Origin: Methylophilus glucosoxydans
Lineage (GTDB): Bacteria > Pseudomonadota > Gammaproteobacteria > Burkholderiales > Methylophilaceae
Direction of reading: 5' to 3'
Length of the DNA stretch: 64,000 nucleotides
NCBI RefSeq assembly: GCF_042676145.1
Contig: NZ_JBHTJW010000001.1
Coordinates: 186,001-250,000, forward strand
Shown here one piece after another: positions 45,057 to 53,260 of this stretch. Numbering within the stretch: position 1 is the stretch's first letter; every line of letters starts with the position of its first letter. The position numbers were made by a program, and so were the translations under genes. The notes beneath the pieces were generated by a model. The model was not told where the DNA came from and did not search any database. It worked only from the letters and a program-made list of their open reading frames with translations.

Positions 45057-46016
45057 ATGAAGACAGTCACAGTGTTGGGTGGTAGCGGTTTTGTTGGTAG
45101 CAGTGTGGTCGCCAGGCTAGATCAGGCCGGTCACCAAGTCAAAGTGCTGACGCGGCGTCGCGAGCAGGCCAAGCACTTGATTTTGCTGCCTAATGTGCAG
45201 GTGGTTGAGTGTGATATTCATGATCACGCCGCTCTCAAGGCGCAATTGCAGGGCAGTGATGTGGTGATTAACCTGATTGGCATCTTGCATCAAACCCGTG
45301 ATAACGCTTTTGAAAAAATGCATCACCAGTTTCCACGCCAGGTCGCGCAATTGTGCGAAGCGTTGGGGATTCCGCGTTTGCTACATATGAGCGCCCTGCA
45401 GGCTTCTGCCAGCGCCCCCAGTGAGTATTTGCGCAGCAAGGCCGCGGGGGACAGTGCCGTCATGGCGTTCAGCAAAAAACTGCATGTGACCATCTTCCGG
45501 CCTTCAGTCATTTTTGGCACGCGTGACCGCTTTATCAACCTGTTCGCCAAGCTGATCCAATGGATTCCCGTTTTGGCACTGGCCATGCCCAATGCCAAGT
45601 TCCAGCCGATTTGGGTGGAAGACGTCGCTGCCGCCATGGTGAATGCTGTCGATGAACCTGCGACCTATGGCAAGACTTATGAGCTGGGTGGCCCCGCCAT
45701 CATGACCTTGCAGCAAATCATAGAGGCGGTCATGAAAACCATCCATGTGCAGCGCCCCATCCTGGGCTTGAGCCTGCGCATGTCCCTGCTGCAAGGCAGC
45801 TTTATGCAGCTGTTGCCCATCAAGCTGATCTCACGCGATAACGTCAAATCCATGCAGGTAGATAATGTGTGCCAGCAACCGATGGCCAACGAACTGTGTG
45901 TGGTCCCAACGGATATGTTCGCCGTGATTTCCGGGTATCTGGTCAAAAACAATCCGCGGGGGGCCTATGATCAGTTCCGCGCGGCCGCTGGGCGTGTCAT
46001 CAACGCCAGACGTTGA
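45057..46016 (+). CDS. NAD(P)-binding short-chain dehydrogenase, NDUFA9-like
   Basis: 319 residues. An N-terminal Rossmann motif VTVLGGSGFVGSSVVARL, followed by VINLIGILHQ and LHMSALQASASAPSEYLRSKAAGD, where the usual catalytic Tyr-x-x-x-Lys appears as YLRSK. This combination marks the atypical SDRs related to the mitochondrial complex I subunit NDUFA9. Substrate and role in bacteria are not settled. The position between slt and cca is one I associate with betaproteobacteria. Confidence 0.85.
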   Translation: MKTVTVLGGSGFVGSSVVARLDQAGHQVKVLTRRREQAKHLILLPNVQVVECDIHDHAALKAQLQGSDVVINLIGILHQTRDNAFEKMHHQFPRQVAQLCEALGIPRLLHMSALQASASAPSEYLRSKAAGDSAVMAFSKKLHVTIFRPSVIFGTRDRFINLFAKLIQWIPVLALAMPNAKFQPIWVEDVAAAMVNAVDEPATYGKTYELGGPAIMTLQQIIEAVMKTIHVQRPILGLSLRMSLLQGSFMQLLPIKLISRDNVKSMQVDNVCQQPMANELCVVPTDMFAVISGYLVKNNPRGAYDQFRAAAGRVINARR

Positions 46017-46037
46017 TTGCGTACAGGGTTGCCTGTC

Positions 46038-47255
46038 ATGCAGATTTACCAGGTAGGGGGTGCCGTGCGGGACAGCCTGCTCGGCCTGCCCGTCAAAGAC
46101 CTTGACTATGTGGTGGTGGGTGCCAGCCCCGAACAAATGCTGGCCGCAGGCTACCGCGCAGTCGGCAAGGATTTCCCCGTTTTTTTACATCCCCAGACCC
46201 AGCAAGAATACGCGCTGGCGCGTACCGAGCGCAAAACCGCCAAAGGCTACAAGGGCTTTAGTGTTCACGCGGATCCAGACGTGACCTTGGAGGAAGATCT
46301 CGCTCGCCGTGACTTCACCATGAATGCCATTGCCGAGACCGCGGAGGGGCAACTGATTGATCCGTTCGGTGGCCAGGCAGATATTGAAAAAAGAATCTTG
46401 CGGCATGTAACAGCCGCGTTTAGTGAAGATCCGGTCAGAATCCTGCGTGCTGCACGCTTTTTGGCCAGATTTACCGATTTTACTGTGGCGCCTGAAACCA
46501 TGGTGCTGATGCGCGAGATGGTCGCCGCAGGCGAGGTGGATGCCCTGGTGCCCGAGCGCGTCTGGCAAGAGATCGCCAAAGGCCTCATGGAGTCCCAACC
46601 GAGCCGCATGTTTGAGATGCTGCGTGCTTGCGGCGCGTTGAAAATCATCTTCCCAGAGCTGGACCGCTTGTGGGGCGTACCGCAAACCGCCACTTATCAT
46701 CCTGAAGTGGATACCGGCATCCATATCATGATGGTGATTGATTACGCTGCGACGCAAGCCTTTAGCCTGCCTGTACGCTTTGCGGCACTGACCCATGATC
46801 TGGGCAAGGGCACCACGCCGGCTGAAGTGCTGCCGCGCCATATTGGCCATGAGTTGCGCAGCGTTGATCTGATTAGGGATGTCGTGGCCCGCCTGAAAGT
46901 GCCCAATGATTGCAAGGATCTGTCATTGGTGGTGGCGAAATATCACGGCAAATTGCATGCGGCGCGGCAAATGAAGGCAAGTACGCTGCTGCATTTTCTA
47001 GAGGAGCTGGACGCATTCAGACAGCGCAGCCGTTTTGAGGATTTTCTCAAGGCCTGTGAATGTGACAGCCGAGGCCGGCTGGGATTAGAGCGATGCCCAC
47101 TGGAGGATGCCGAGCACCTGAGCCGCGCATTGCAGGCGGCCTTGACCGTAGACGCAGGTGCGATTGCCAAACAATGCCAGTCACCTGTGCAGATCAAACA
47201 AGCGGTGGCGGAAGCCAGAACACAGGCCATCCAGCAGGCCATGCATCTGCATTAA
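46038..47255 (+). CDS. cca: CCA-adding tRNA nucleotidyltransferase with HD domain
   Basis: 405 residues from ATG at 46038 (MQIYQVGGAVRDSLLG); a frame extension upstream uses a TTG and is not needed. The class II nucleotidyltransferase head has GGAVRD, KDLDYVVVG and RRDFTMNAIAE. The C-terminal HD domain has ALTHDLGKGTTP and HELRSVDLIRD, as in the E. coli type that also has phosphohydrolase activity. It builds or repairs the CCA end of tRNAs. Confidence 0.95.
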   Translation: MQIYQVGGAVRDSLLGLPVKDLDYVVVGASPEQMLAAGYRAVGKDFPVFLHPQTQQEYALARTERKTAKGYKGFSVHADPDVTLEEDLARRDFTMNAIAETAEGQLIDPFGGQADIEKRILRHVTAAFSEDPVRILRAARFLARFTDFTVAPETMVLMREMVAAGEVDALVPERVWQEIAKGLMESQPSRMFEMLRACGALKIIFPELDRLWGVPQTATYHPEVDTGIHIMMVIDYAATQAFSLPVRFAALTHDLGKGTTPAEVLPRHIGHELRSVDLIRDVVARLKVPNDCKDLSLVVAKYHGKLHAARQMKASTLLHFLEELDAFRQRSRFEDFLKACECDSRGRLGLERCPLEDAEHLSRALQAALTVDAGAIAKQCQSPVQIKQAVAEARTQAIQQAMHLH

Positions 47256-47277
47256 CCAGTCCGCGATCGTTTAGGGT

Positions 47278-48219
47278 CTAAACCTCTTCCTGCAAGACTA
47301 TCCGGTTTCTGCCTTGATGCTTGGCGTGATACATCAGTCTGTCTACATCCGCCAAAAAATCATTCATCTGGTCTGTTGCTGAGGGGATGATACTGCCCAC
47401 CCCCACACTGATGGTGAGCAGCTGACTGACGGCTGAGTGCGCATGCGGAATCTGTGCCTTGAAAATCAGATGGCGGCAACGCTCAGCGATCTTGCCTGCG
47501 GAAACAAGATCGGTCTCCGGTAAGATCCAGGCAAACTCTTCGCCGCCAAATCTGGCAAAAAAATCATTTGCACGCACGCCGGCATGAGACAAAAGACTGG
47601 AGACTTTCTTGAGTATCTCATCGCCTTTCAGATGCCCGTAAGCATCATTGAATTGCTTGAAATAGTCGATATCGATCATGATCAGTGCCAAGGGCTGCTG
47701 ATGTCGGCTGGCTTCCAGCCATTCTTTTTCCAGCACGCTGTCAAACATGCGGCGGTTGGCGACCCCAGTCAGGCTATCCTGATAGGACAGCACTTCAAGT
47801 TGTTTTTGCAAATCCAGTAATTGTTGCTCTGTTTGTTTGCGTTCGCTGATATCAAACATAAAGCCAATCAGTGCCTCGGGCTCGCCGTTCGCAGCACGGA
47901 TCACATGTACCACATCGCGTATCCAGACAAAGCCACCGTCAGCCGTCAGTGCGCGGTAGTCGGCTTCATGATCCAGGCCTTGCAGTGATTGCGAGATACA
48001 AAAATTGAATACCCGATCGCGGTCTTCCTCGTGCATGCGTGCGGCCCAGTCCCCTGCGGATTGCCAGCTGTCCTGTGTCCAGCCGAGTAAGGACTCAATT
48101 TGTGGACCAATATAAGTGAACCGTTTGGAGGCCCAGTCTAATTTCCATGGAATCGCTTTGGTGGATTCCAGCAATGTTTTATAAGTATCGTTATCTTGAG
48201 GGGGCAGTACGTGATCCAT
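47278..48219 (-). CDS. PAS-GGDEF diguanylate cyclase
   Basis: 313 residues: a PAS domain with PAC segment (about 12-135; FTYIGPQIESLLGW, FVWIRDVVHVIRAANGEPEALIG-type), a short coiled linker (SERKQTEQQLLDLQKQLE) and a GGDEF domain with active motif FGGEEF. The inhibitory I-site is intact (RAND nine residues before FGGEEF), so product feedback is expected, in contrast to the 7TM cyclase at 19029. No signal peptide, so it is cytoplasmic. It is convergent with cca. Confidence 0.9.
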   Translation of the reverse strand: MDHVLPPQDNDTYKTLLESTKAIPWKLDWASKRFTYIGPQIESLLGWTQDSWQSAGDWAARMHEEDRDRVFNFCISQSLQGLDHEADYRALTADGGFVWIRDVVHVIRAANGEPEALIGFMFDISERKQTEQQLLDLQKQLEVLSYQDSLTGVANRRMFDSVLEKEWLEASRHQQPLALIMIDIDYFKQFNDAYGHLKGDEILKKVSSLLSHAGVRANDFFARFGGEEFAWILPETDLVSAGKIAERCRHLIFKAQIPHAHSAVSQLLTISVGVGSIIPSATDQMNDFLADVDRLMYHAKHQGRNRIVLQEEV

Positions 48220-48286
48220 GGCGAAAACGGTGGTGTGATAAATTGATTAAGGGTAGCGGACGGACAGCAGGATCGCAATAGCCAAT

Positions 48287-48934
48287 TCAGGCTTGCTGCC
48301 CTAGAAACGCGTTCACTTCATGGGCCAGGGCTTGCCCTAATTGCAGATGTTGTGGAGCATCCAGATGCACGCCATCTATTTCACTGGTGGTGACGATGTA
48401 CCCTGCATCGACAAACAGGCAATCCATCGCCTGGCTGACTGCGCGGTAAGCCGTGGCCAGTCCCTGGCATTTTTGTGCGGCGCCAGCAAACTTTTCTGCA
48501 ATCGGTCCTTGTGGTTGAGTGATGAGTGGTGGTGCCACGATCATGACTTGTGGGACAGGCATGCCTGATTCTATCGGGGCTTGCCGTATGGTGGTGACCA
48601 GGCTGGCCATGCCTTGCGCGGCGTGCCAGGCGGTGTGCGGATGCATGGACTGAAAGTCATTGGTGCCCAGCATGAGGATGACCAGCGCCAGCGGCGAATG
48701 GATTTCGATACGCTGCGCCAACCCTTGCTGGCCGTTGCGTCCGGGTTTGAACGGGTCTTCGAACACCGTGCGCCTGCCATTCAGGCAATCTTCAATCACG
48801 CGCACGCGTTGCTGCATTTGACTCAGGCTGATTTCGAGGACCCCAGGCCAGCGCTGCTCAAACGGCAGGCGCTGACGGGTATTGGGGATGATGCCCCAGC
48901 TTAACGAGTCTGAGTAAACCAGGATGTGCTGCAT
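48287..48934 (-). CDS. SGNH/GDSL-family hydrolase
   Basis: 215 residues with the SGNH blocks: nucleophile Ser10 in YSDSLSWG (block I), a Gly/Asn pair in MLGTNDF (block III) and the Asp-x-x-His pair in DGVHLD near the C-terminus (block V). No signal peptide, so it is cytoplasmic, unlike TesA-type periplasmic esterases. It is close to arylesterase-like members; the ester substrate is unknown. GAGGTGAAG precedes the ATG. Confidence 0.86.
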   Translation of the reverse strand: MQHILVYSDSLSWGIIPNTRQRLPFEQRWPGVLEISLSQMQQRVRVIEDCLNGRRTVFEDPFKPGRNGQQGLAQRIEIHSPLALVILMLGTNDFQSMHPHTAWHAAQGMASLVTTIRQAPIESGMPVPQVMIVAPPLITQPQGPIAEKFAGAAQKCQGLATAYRAVSQAMDCLFVDAGYIVTTSEIDGVHLDAPQHLQLGQALAHEVNAFLGQQA

Positions 48935-49005
48935 TGCTTCACCTCACCAAGGGAGCATGCAGTATAAAGCAGACGCTGGTTTTGATAAAACAGGTGAATA
49001 TTCAG

Positions 49006-49230
49006 CTAGTGAATATTCAGATAGTGCTGAATGGCAAATTTGGCCAGGAATCCGACCAGCCCCAGCGTCAGGGCCAGAAACAAGGCAAAAGTGCCGGTTT
49101 TGCCCGCTTTGGATTTCCAGGCCAGGTTGCCCACAATAAAGACAATAAACAGCATGAGGAACGCGAGGCCCCAGGACATGCCAAACTCGGTGAGTTGGGC
49201 TTCATTCATGCCAAAAATAGTGGTTTCCAT
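49006..49230 (-). CDS. DUF2788 family small membrane protein
   Basis: 74 residues: METTIFGMNEAQLTEFGMSWG, then two hydrophobic helices around a WKSKAGKTGTF loop. I recognise this as DUF2788, a small membrane family of betaproteobacteria and relatives without known function. It follows slmA after 22 bases on the same strand, so it is probably cotranscribed. Confidence 0.8.
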   Translation of the reverse strand: METTIFGMNEAQLTEFGMSWGLAFLMLFIVFIVGNLAWKSKAGKTGTFALFLALTLGLVGFLAKFAIQHYLNIH

Positions 49231-49252
49231 CCGTGATACTTTCTGTTGAAAC

Positions 49253-49846
49253 TTATTGCAGGCAGCCCGTAATCAGCTGGGCCAAGTGTTGCTCAAGATT
49301 GTCGCTCGGTTTGCGTTTGAATCCGCTTTTGGCAAAAGCATGCCAGCGGCCCAGCACAAAACTGATCATGGTATTGGCCGCCGTGCCGGCATCATTGATT
49401 TTGTGACCCTGTGCTTCGGCAATACGCAACGATTGCTTGAGGCTGGCTTCTAACCTGTCCAGCAACTGGTTGATACGTAATTGCAAGGCGTCATCTTCAT
49501 TGACCAGGGCATCGCCAATCAACACCCGTGACATGCCGGGATTGCGCTCGGCAAACTTGAGCATGGTTTGCAGCATCAGCTGTACTTGCTTGAGGCCATC
49601 GGTTTCGTCGGTGGTGATTTTGTTCATGACACCAAACAAGGCGCTTTCAATAAACTCGATCAGGCCCTCAAACATTTTGGCCTTGTTGGCAAAGTGGCGG
49701 TAAAGTGCCGCCTCGGAAACATCGAGTTTGGCAGCCAGGGCTGCCGTGGTGACTTTTTCGCCACGTGGCGTTTGCAGCATGCCTGCCAGGGTTTCCAGAA
49801 TTTGCTGTTTACGGTTTGCGCGTGCTTCTTTATTGATGGTAGCCAT
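49253..49846 (-). CDS. slmA: Nucleoid occlusion factor SlmA (TetR family)
   Basis: 197 residues. The N-terminal TetR HTH has RANRKQQILETLAGML and TTAALAAKLDVSEAALYRHFANKAKMFEGLIEF, which is distinctive for SlmA, and the ligand domain ends in SDNLEQHLAQLI. SlmA binds specific chromosomal sites and blocks FtsZ assembly over DNA. It sits in the leftward run argB-GST-nucleotidase-slmA-DUF2788. Confidence 0.92.
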   Translation of the reverse strand: MATINKEARANRKQQILETLAGMLQTPRGEKVTTAALAAKLDVSEAALYRHFANKAKMFEGLIEFIESALFGVMNKITTDETDGLKQVQLMLQTMLKFAERNPGMSRVLIGDALVNEDDALQLRINQLLDRLEASLKQSLRIAEAQGHKINDAGTAANTMISFVLGRWHAFAKSGFKRKPSDNLEQHLAQLITGCLQ

Positions 49847-49904
49847 AATGATGTGGGAGCCTGAGCCTGATCGTTAGGTGGTTATTTTGACCCGTATTTT
49901 AACC

Positions 49905-50570
49905 TTATTCACCGGCGGCGGGAATGTAAAGCGGCCCTTTTTTCAGGCCGCTGTGAGTGAGCGCCAACATATGCGCTAACCTATATTGCACAAAGTTTGG
50001 TTTGCGTAACTTGCGGCTGATCCACACCGTGCGCATCCCCAGCCGTTTGGCCGTCATCAGTGCGGGCAGGCTGTCTTCAAACAAGGTGCAATCTGCCGCA
50101 CGGCATTTAAGCTGGCGTAGCAGCAATTGAAACCCGCGCACGCTGGGTTTGGCGTGAAAGCCACTGGATTCCACACTGAAGACCAGTGAAAAGCAATCCT
50201 CAATGCCCAGCACTTGCAGCACGCGCAACGCATAGTGACGCGGTGCGTTGGTGAAGACGCATTTACGTCCCGGCAGTTGCTGCAATAATTGTCTGAGCTG
50301 TTTGGTGGTATGCACCATTTCGTCCGTCAGAAAGGCATGGGTTTCTGCAAGAAAATGATGCGGGTTGACCCCGTGGTGGCGCATCAGCCCTTTGAGGGTG
50401 GCGCCATAGACCTGCCAGTAATGCTGGCGCAAGGCGCAGGCGGCTGGTTCATCCAGCTGCAAGTGATCCTGGATATATTGGGTCATGGCGCGGTTCATCA
50501 CCGGGAAGATGTGCGCCGAGGCGTTGTGCAGGGTGTCGTCCAGGTCAAAAATCCACACCCTGCGCGTCAT
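49905..50570 (-). CDS. HAD-family pyrimidine 5'-nucleotidase
   Basis: 221 residues. HAD motif I is FDLDDTLHNAS, motif II CVFTNAPRHYAL, motif III/IV FEDSLPALMTAKRLGMRTVWIS. Cap type and the HNASAHIFPVMNRAMTQYI segment match the SDT1/PHM8-like pyrimidine 5'-nucleotidases found beside slmA and argB in betaproteobacteria. It would dephosphorylate nucleoside monophosphates; the physiological target is unproved. Confidence 0.85.
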   Translation of the reverse strand: MTRRVWIFDLDDTLHNASAHIFPVMNRAMTQYIQDHLQLDEPAACALRQHYWQVYGATLKGLMRHHGVNPHHFLAETHAFLTDEMVHTTKQLRQLLQQLPGRKCVFTNAPRHYALRVLQVLGIEDCFSLVFSVESSGFHAKPSVRGFQLLLRQLKCRAADCTLFEDSLPALMTAKRLGMRTVWISRKLRKPNFVQYRLAHMLALTHSGLKKGPLYIPAAGE

Positions 50571-50585
50571 TACTGTCGTGCCAGA

Positions 50586-51203
50586 TTAAAGGGCATCTGC
50601 CCGCAATTTGGCCGGGCGGTGCAGCAGGCGGTTTAAGTAGTCGTCAAAGACGGCACGCGGTGGATAGGCTTTGGTGTAACGCATGCCAAACGCCAGATGG
50701 GTCGCCAGATAGACATCGGCGGCGGTGAACTGGTCGCCACACACATAGGCATGCTGGCGTAAATGCGATTCCAGGGTATCTAGCGTCAGTGTCAGTGAGC
50801 CAAAGCCCAGAAAAGCCTGACAAGGCGTACCCAAAGGTGTTTTTTCCGGCGTTTGCCAGCCCAGAAACTCAGCCGTCGTTGCCGCTTCCAACGGACCGGC
50901 GATAAAAAACATCCAGCGGTAAAAAGCTGCCCTTTCCGGGGTGCCCGCGGCTGGAATCAAGCCCTTGTCGGCAAACGTGTCTGCCAGATAGGTCAGGATC
51001 GCGGCCGTCTCGGTGACCACGGCCCCGCCATGCTGGAGGGCAGGTACTTTGCCCATGGGGTTGATTGCCAGGTAGTCTGCTTTTTTCATGGCCGGACCAA
51101 AGTCCAGCCACACCGCCTGATACGCAAGGCCCAGCTCTTCGAGCAGCCAGTGCACGGCACGGCCACGCGACAGTTTGTTGCTGTATAAAATAATCTCAGC
51201 CAT
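50586..51203 (-). CDS. Glutathione S-transferase family protein
   Basis: 205 residues. N-terminal thioredoxin-like domain with YSNKLSRGRAVHWLLEELG and the GSH-binding PMGKVPALQHGGAVVTETAAIL; all-alpha C-terminal domain with GDQFTAADVYLATHL. The catalytic residue is likely Ser in NKLSRGR. The substrate is unknown. It lies 15 bases upstream of the nucleotidase gene on the same strand. Confidence 0.88.
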   Translation of the reverse strand: MAEIILYSNKLSRGRAVHWLLEELGLAYQAVWLDFGPAMKKADYLAINPMGKVPALQHGGAVVTETAAILTYLADTFADKGLIPAAGTPERAAFYRWMFFIAGPLEAATTAEFLGWQTPEKTPLGTPCQAFLGFGSLTLTLDTLESHLRQHAYVCGDQFTAADVYLATHLAFGMRYTKAYPPRAVFDDYLNRLLHRPAKLRADAL

Positions 51204-51236
51204 GGTTGGGCACTGCTGATGAGCGTGGCTGAATGG

Positions 51237-52121
51237 CTATTTCGCCTTGATCAGCGTGCCCACGCCTTCGTCAGTCAACACTTCCAGCAGCAAGGCATGC
51301 TCCACGCGGCCATCAATGATGTGCACAGACTTGACGCCACTGCGCGCCGCATCTAGCGCAGAACCGATTTTTGGCAACATGCCGCCACTCAGGGTGCCAT
51401 CTTCTACCAGGTCATCGATTTGCTTGGGTGTCAGGCCGGTCAGCAGCTGGCCATTTTTATCCAGCACGCCTGGCGTATTGGTCAGCAAAATGAGTTTTTC
51501 TGCATTGAGGATTTCAGCCAGTTTGCCCGCCACCACATCGGCATTGATGTTATAAGTTTCGCCATCCTTGCCTACGCCAATCGGCGCGACGACCGGGATA
51601 AAGTCACCGCTATCCAGAAACGTAATGATGCTGGGGTCTATGCCGGAAATCTCGCCCACCTGGCCGACATCAATCATTTTGCTCGGGTCTTTGAGGTCTT
51701 CCATCAGCAGTTTGTGCGCATGGATAAAGTTACCATCCTGCCCAGTTAACCCCACCGCTTTACCGCCGTGACGGTTAATCAGGTTAACGATTTCCTTGTT
51801 CACCTGACCCCCCAACACCATTTCCACCACGTCCATGGTTTCTTCGTCGGTGACACGCATGCCCTGAATGAATTCGCCTTTTTTGCCCAGCTTGTCCAGC
51901 ATTTCATTGATTTGCGGGCCGCCGCCATGCACCACCACCGGGTTCATGCCCACCAGTTTTAACAGCACCACATCCTGCGCAAAACACTCTTTGAGGCGGT
52001 CGTCCGTCATGGCGTTACCGCCATATTTGATCACGATGGTTTTATCAAAAAAGCGTTTGATGTAGGGCAGCGCTTCGGACAGGGTTTTTGCCTTTTGCGA
52101 GGCAGTGGCATGTTGCATCAT
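51237..52121 (-). CDS. argB: Acetylglutamate kinase
   Basis: 294 residues. AAK-fold motifs: IKYGGNAMTD (phosphate binding), VVHGGGPQINEML, LTGQDGNFIHA, IGVGKDGETYNINADVVAGKLAEIL and LTNTPGVLD. The N-terminal extension helix (ASQKAKTLSEALPYIKRF) is that of arginine-inhibited hexameric enzymes. It is the second step of arginine synthesis; the first-step enzyme is encoded 1.1 kb further right at 53261. Starts at either of two adjacent ATGs. Confidence 0.96.
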   Translation of the reverse strand: MMQHATASQKAKTLSEALPYIKRFFDKTIVIKYGGNAMTDDRLKECFAQDVVLLKLVGMNPVVVHGGGPQINEMLDKLGKKGEFIQGMRVTDEETMDVVEMVLGGQVNKEIVNLINRHGGKAVGLTGQDGNFIHAHKLLMEDLKDPSKMIDVGQVGEISGIDPSIITFLDSGDFIPVVAPIGVGKDGETYNINADVVAGKLAEILNAEKLILLTNTPGVLDKNGQLLTGLTPKQIDDLVEDGTLSGGMLPKIGSALDAARSGVKSVHIIDGRVEHALLLEVLTDEGVGTLIKAK

Positions 52122-52172
52122 CGGAGGTCCGTATTGAGTTCAAAACAGCGTGAATTTTACCGCAGAAATGTG

Positions 52173-52197
52173 AAGCGCTGATTAAAAAACAGCGCTT
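52173..52197. repeat. Inverted repeat upstream of argB
   Basis: AAGCGCTG (52173-52180) and CAGCGCTT (52190-52197), eight-base perfect arms with a 9-base A/T loop, 52 bases upstream of the argB start and 56 bases after the Tim44-domain gene. The T run lies in the loop, so it is not a classical terminator; it could be a terminator for the preceding gene, or an operator for argB. Confidence 0.45.
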
Positions 52198-52252
52198 ACA
52201 CATCATGCGAATTTAGGGTAGCCAGTAGCTTAACCTGGATGCATCAGCCATA

Positions 52253-53089
52253 TCAGGCTTGCTGAATCCCAGCCAATAACCATGGCGCATTGCTTGGCTG
52301 TAACGCTTTTTGCAAGTGCCAGATTTCATTGATGTGTTCAATCGCACCATTGTTTTCGCGCAACTGACCCGAGTAACGCACACTGGCAATGGTGTAAGCG
52401 CCTTCAGTGACCACCTCAATCAGCTCAGCATCAATATTCAATACCTCGGTTGTTTGTGGGGCATCGCCGCGTTCTTGCAATTGCAGGCTGATTTCAGCAT
52501 AGACCTCAGGGGTGGTGTATTCACGAATGTCTTGGATGTCTTTGCGGTCGTTGGCGGCTTGCAGACGAATAAATGAAGATTTGGCACCACGTAAAAAACT
52601 ATCCACCGGAAAATCGGCAGGAATATCAGCTTTGATTGTGGATGCAGCGCTGGCGTTGTATGTGGATTCAGATTGAAATCCGGCGGGGGCGTACGGTGCG
52701 CCTGCGCCGGCGTATTGTGGCGGCGAGGCTTGCGCATTTTTGAAGCGACGCACTAAAAACATCAGCAAGGCAAAGCCTGCAACCACCATCAATAATGTAC
52801 TGAAATTATTGGCAAAATCGCCTAATCCGCCGTGTGAAAACAGGGTTGCCAAGCCGGCACCAATGGCAAGACCGGCCAATGGCCCCATCCATTTGCTCAT
52901 CCCGTTACGTGGTGCAGCCGCAGGGGCTGGTTGTGGCGTCGCTTCGGGCGCACGTTGCATTTGTTTGGCAGGCGCAGGCCGATTTTTACCAAAACTGCCG
53001 CCACCGCCCAATCGCTTGGCCTCTGCCACACCAGACAACAAACTCATGCAGACCGTCAACACCATCAATAGCTTCCAAAACTGTTTCAT
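52253..53089 (-). CDS. Tim44-domain (TIM44-like) exported membrane protein
   Basis: 278 residues. An N-terminal signal-like helix ends near VAEA, then RLGGGGSFGKNRP, a Pro/Gln-rich linker, two hydrophobic helices (about 68-88 and 97-113) and a C-terminal Tim44-like domain (about 150-275) with DFLRGAKSSFIRLQAAND-type start and TTPEVYAEISLQL. The bacterial family is conserved with unknown function. The ATG has AAAGGAAAAC upstream. Confidence 0.87.
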   Translation of the reverse strand: MKQFWKLLMVLTVCMSLLSGVAEAKRLGGGGSFGKNRPAPAKQMQRAPEATPQPAPAAAPRNGMSKWMGPLAGLAIGAGLATLFSHGGLGDFANNFSTLLMVVAGFALLMFLVRRFKNAQASPPQYAGAGAPYAPAGFQSESTYNASAASTIKADIPADFPVDSFLRGAKSSFIRLQAANDRKDIQDIREYTTPEVYAEISLQLQERGDAPQTTEVLNIDAELIEVVTEGAYTIASVRYSGQLRENNGAIEHINEIWHLQKALQPSNAPWLLAGIQQA

Positions 53090-53260
53090 GTTTTCCTTTT
53101 GTTTATGTGTATTAAATAAATGCTGGATTGCCAGAGCGCTTGCATGGCAATCGGATATCCAATGTAACGTAAGTGGGCATGAAATGGTTGCATTTCAAGA
53201 AGCTAAGGCCATTGTTTGTTTTTTAGGGGCCATAAAAGGGTCAGCCTTTGGGCTGCGGCC

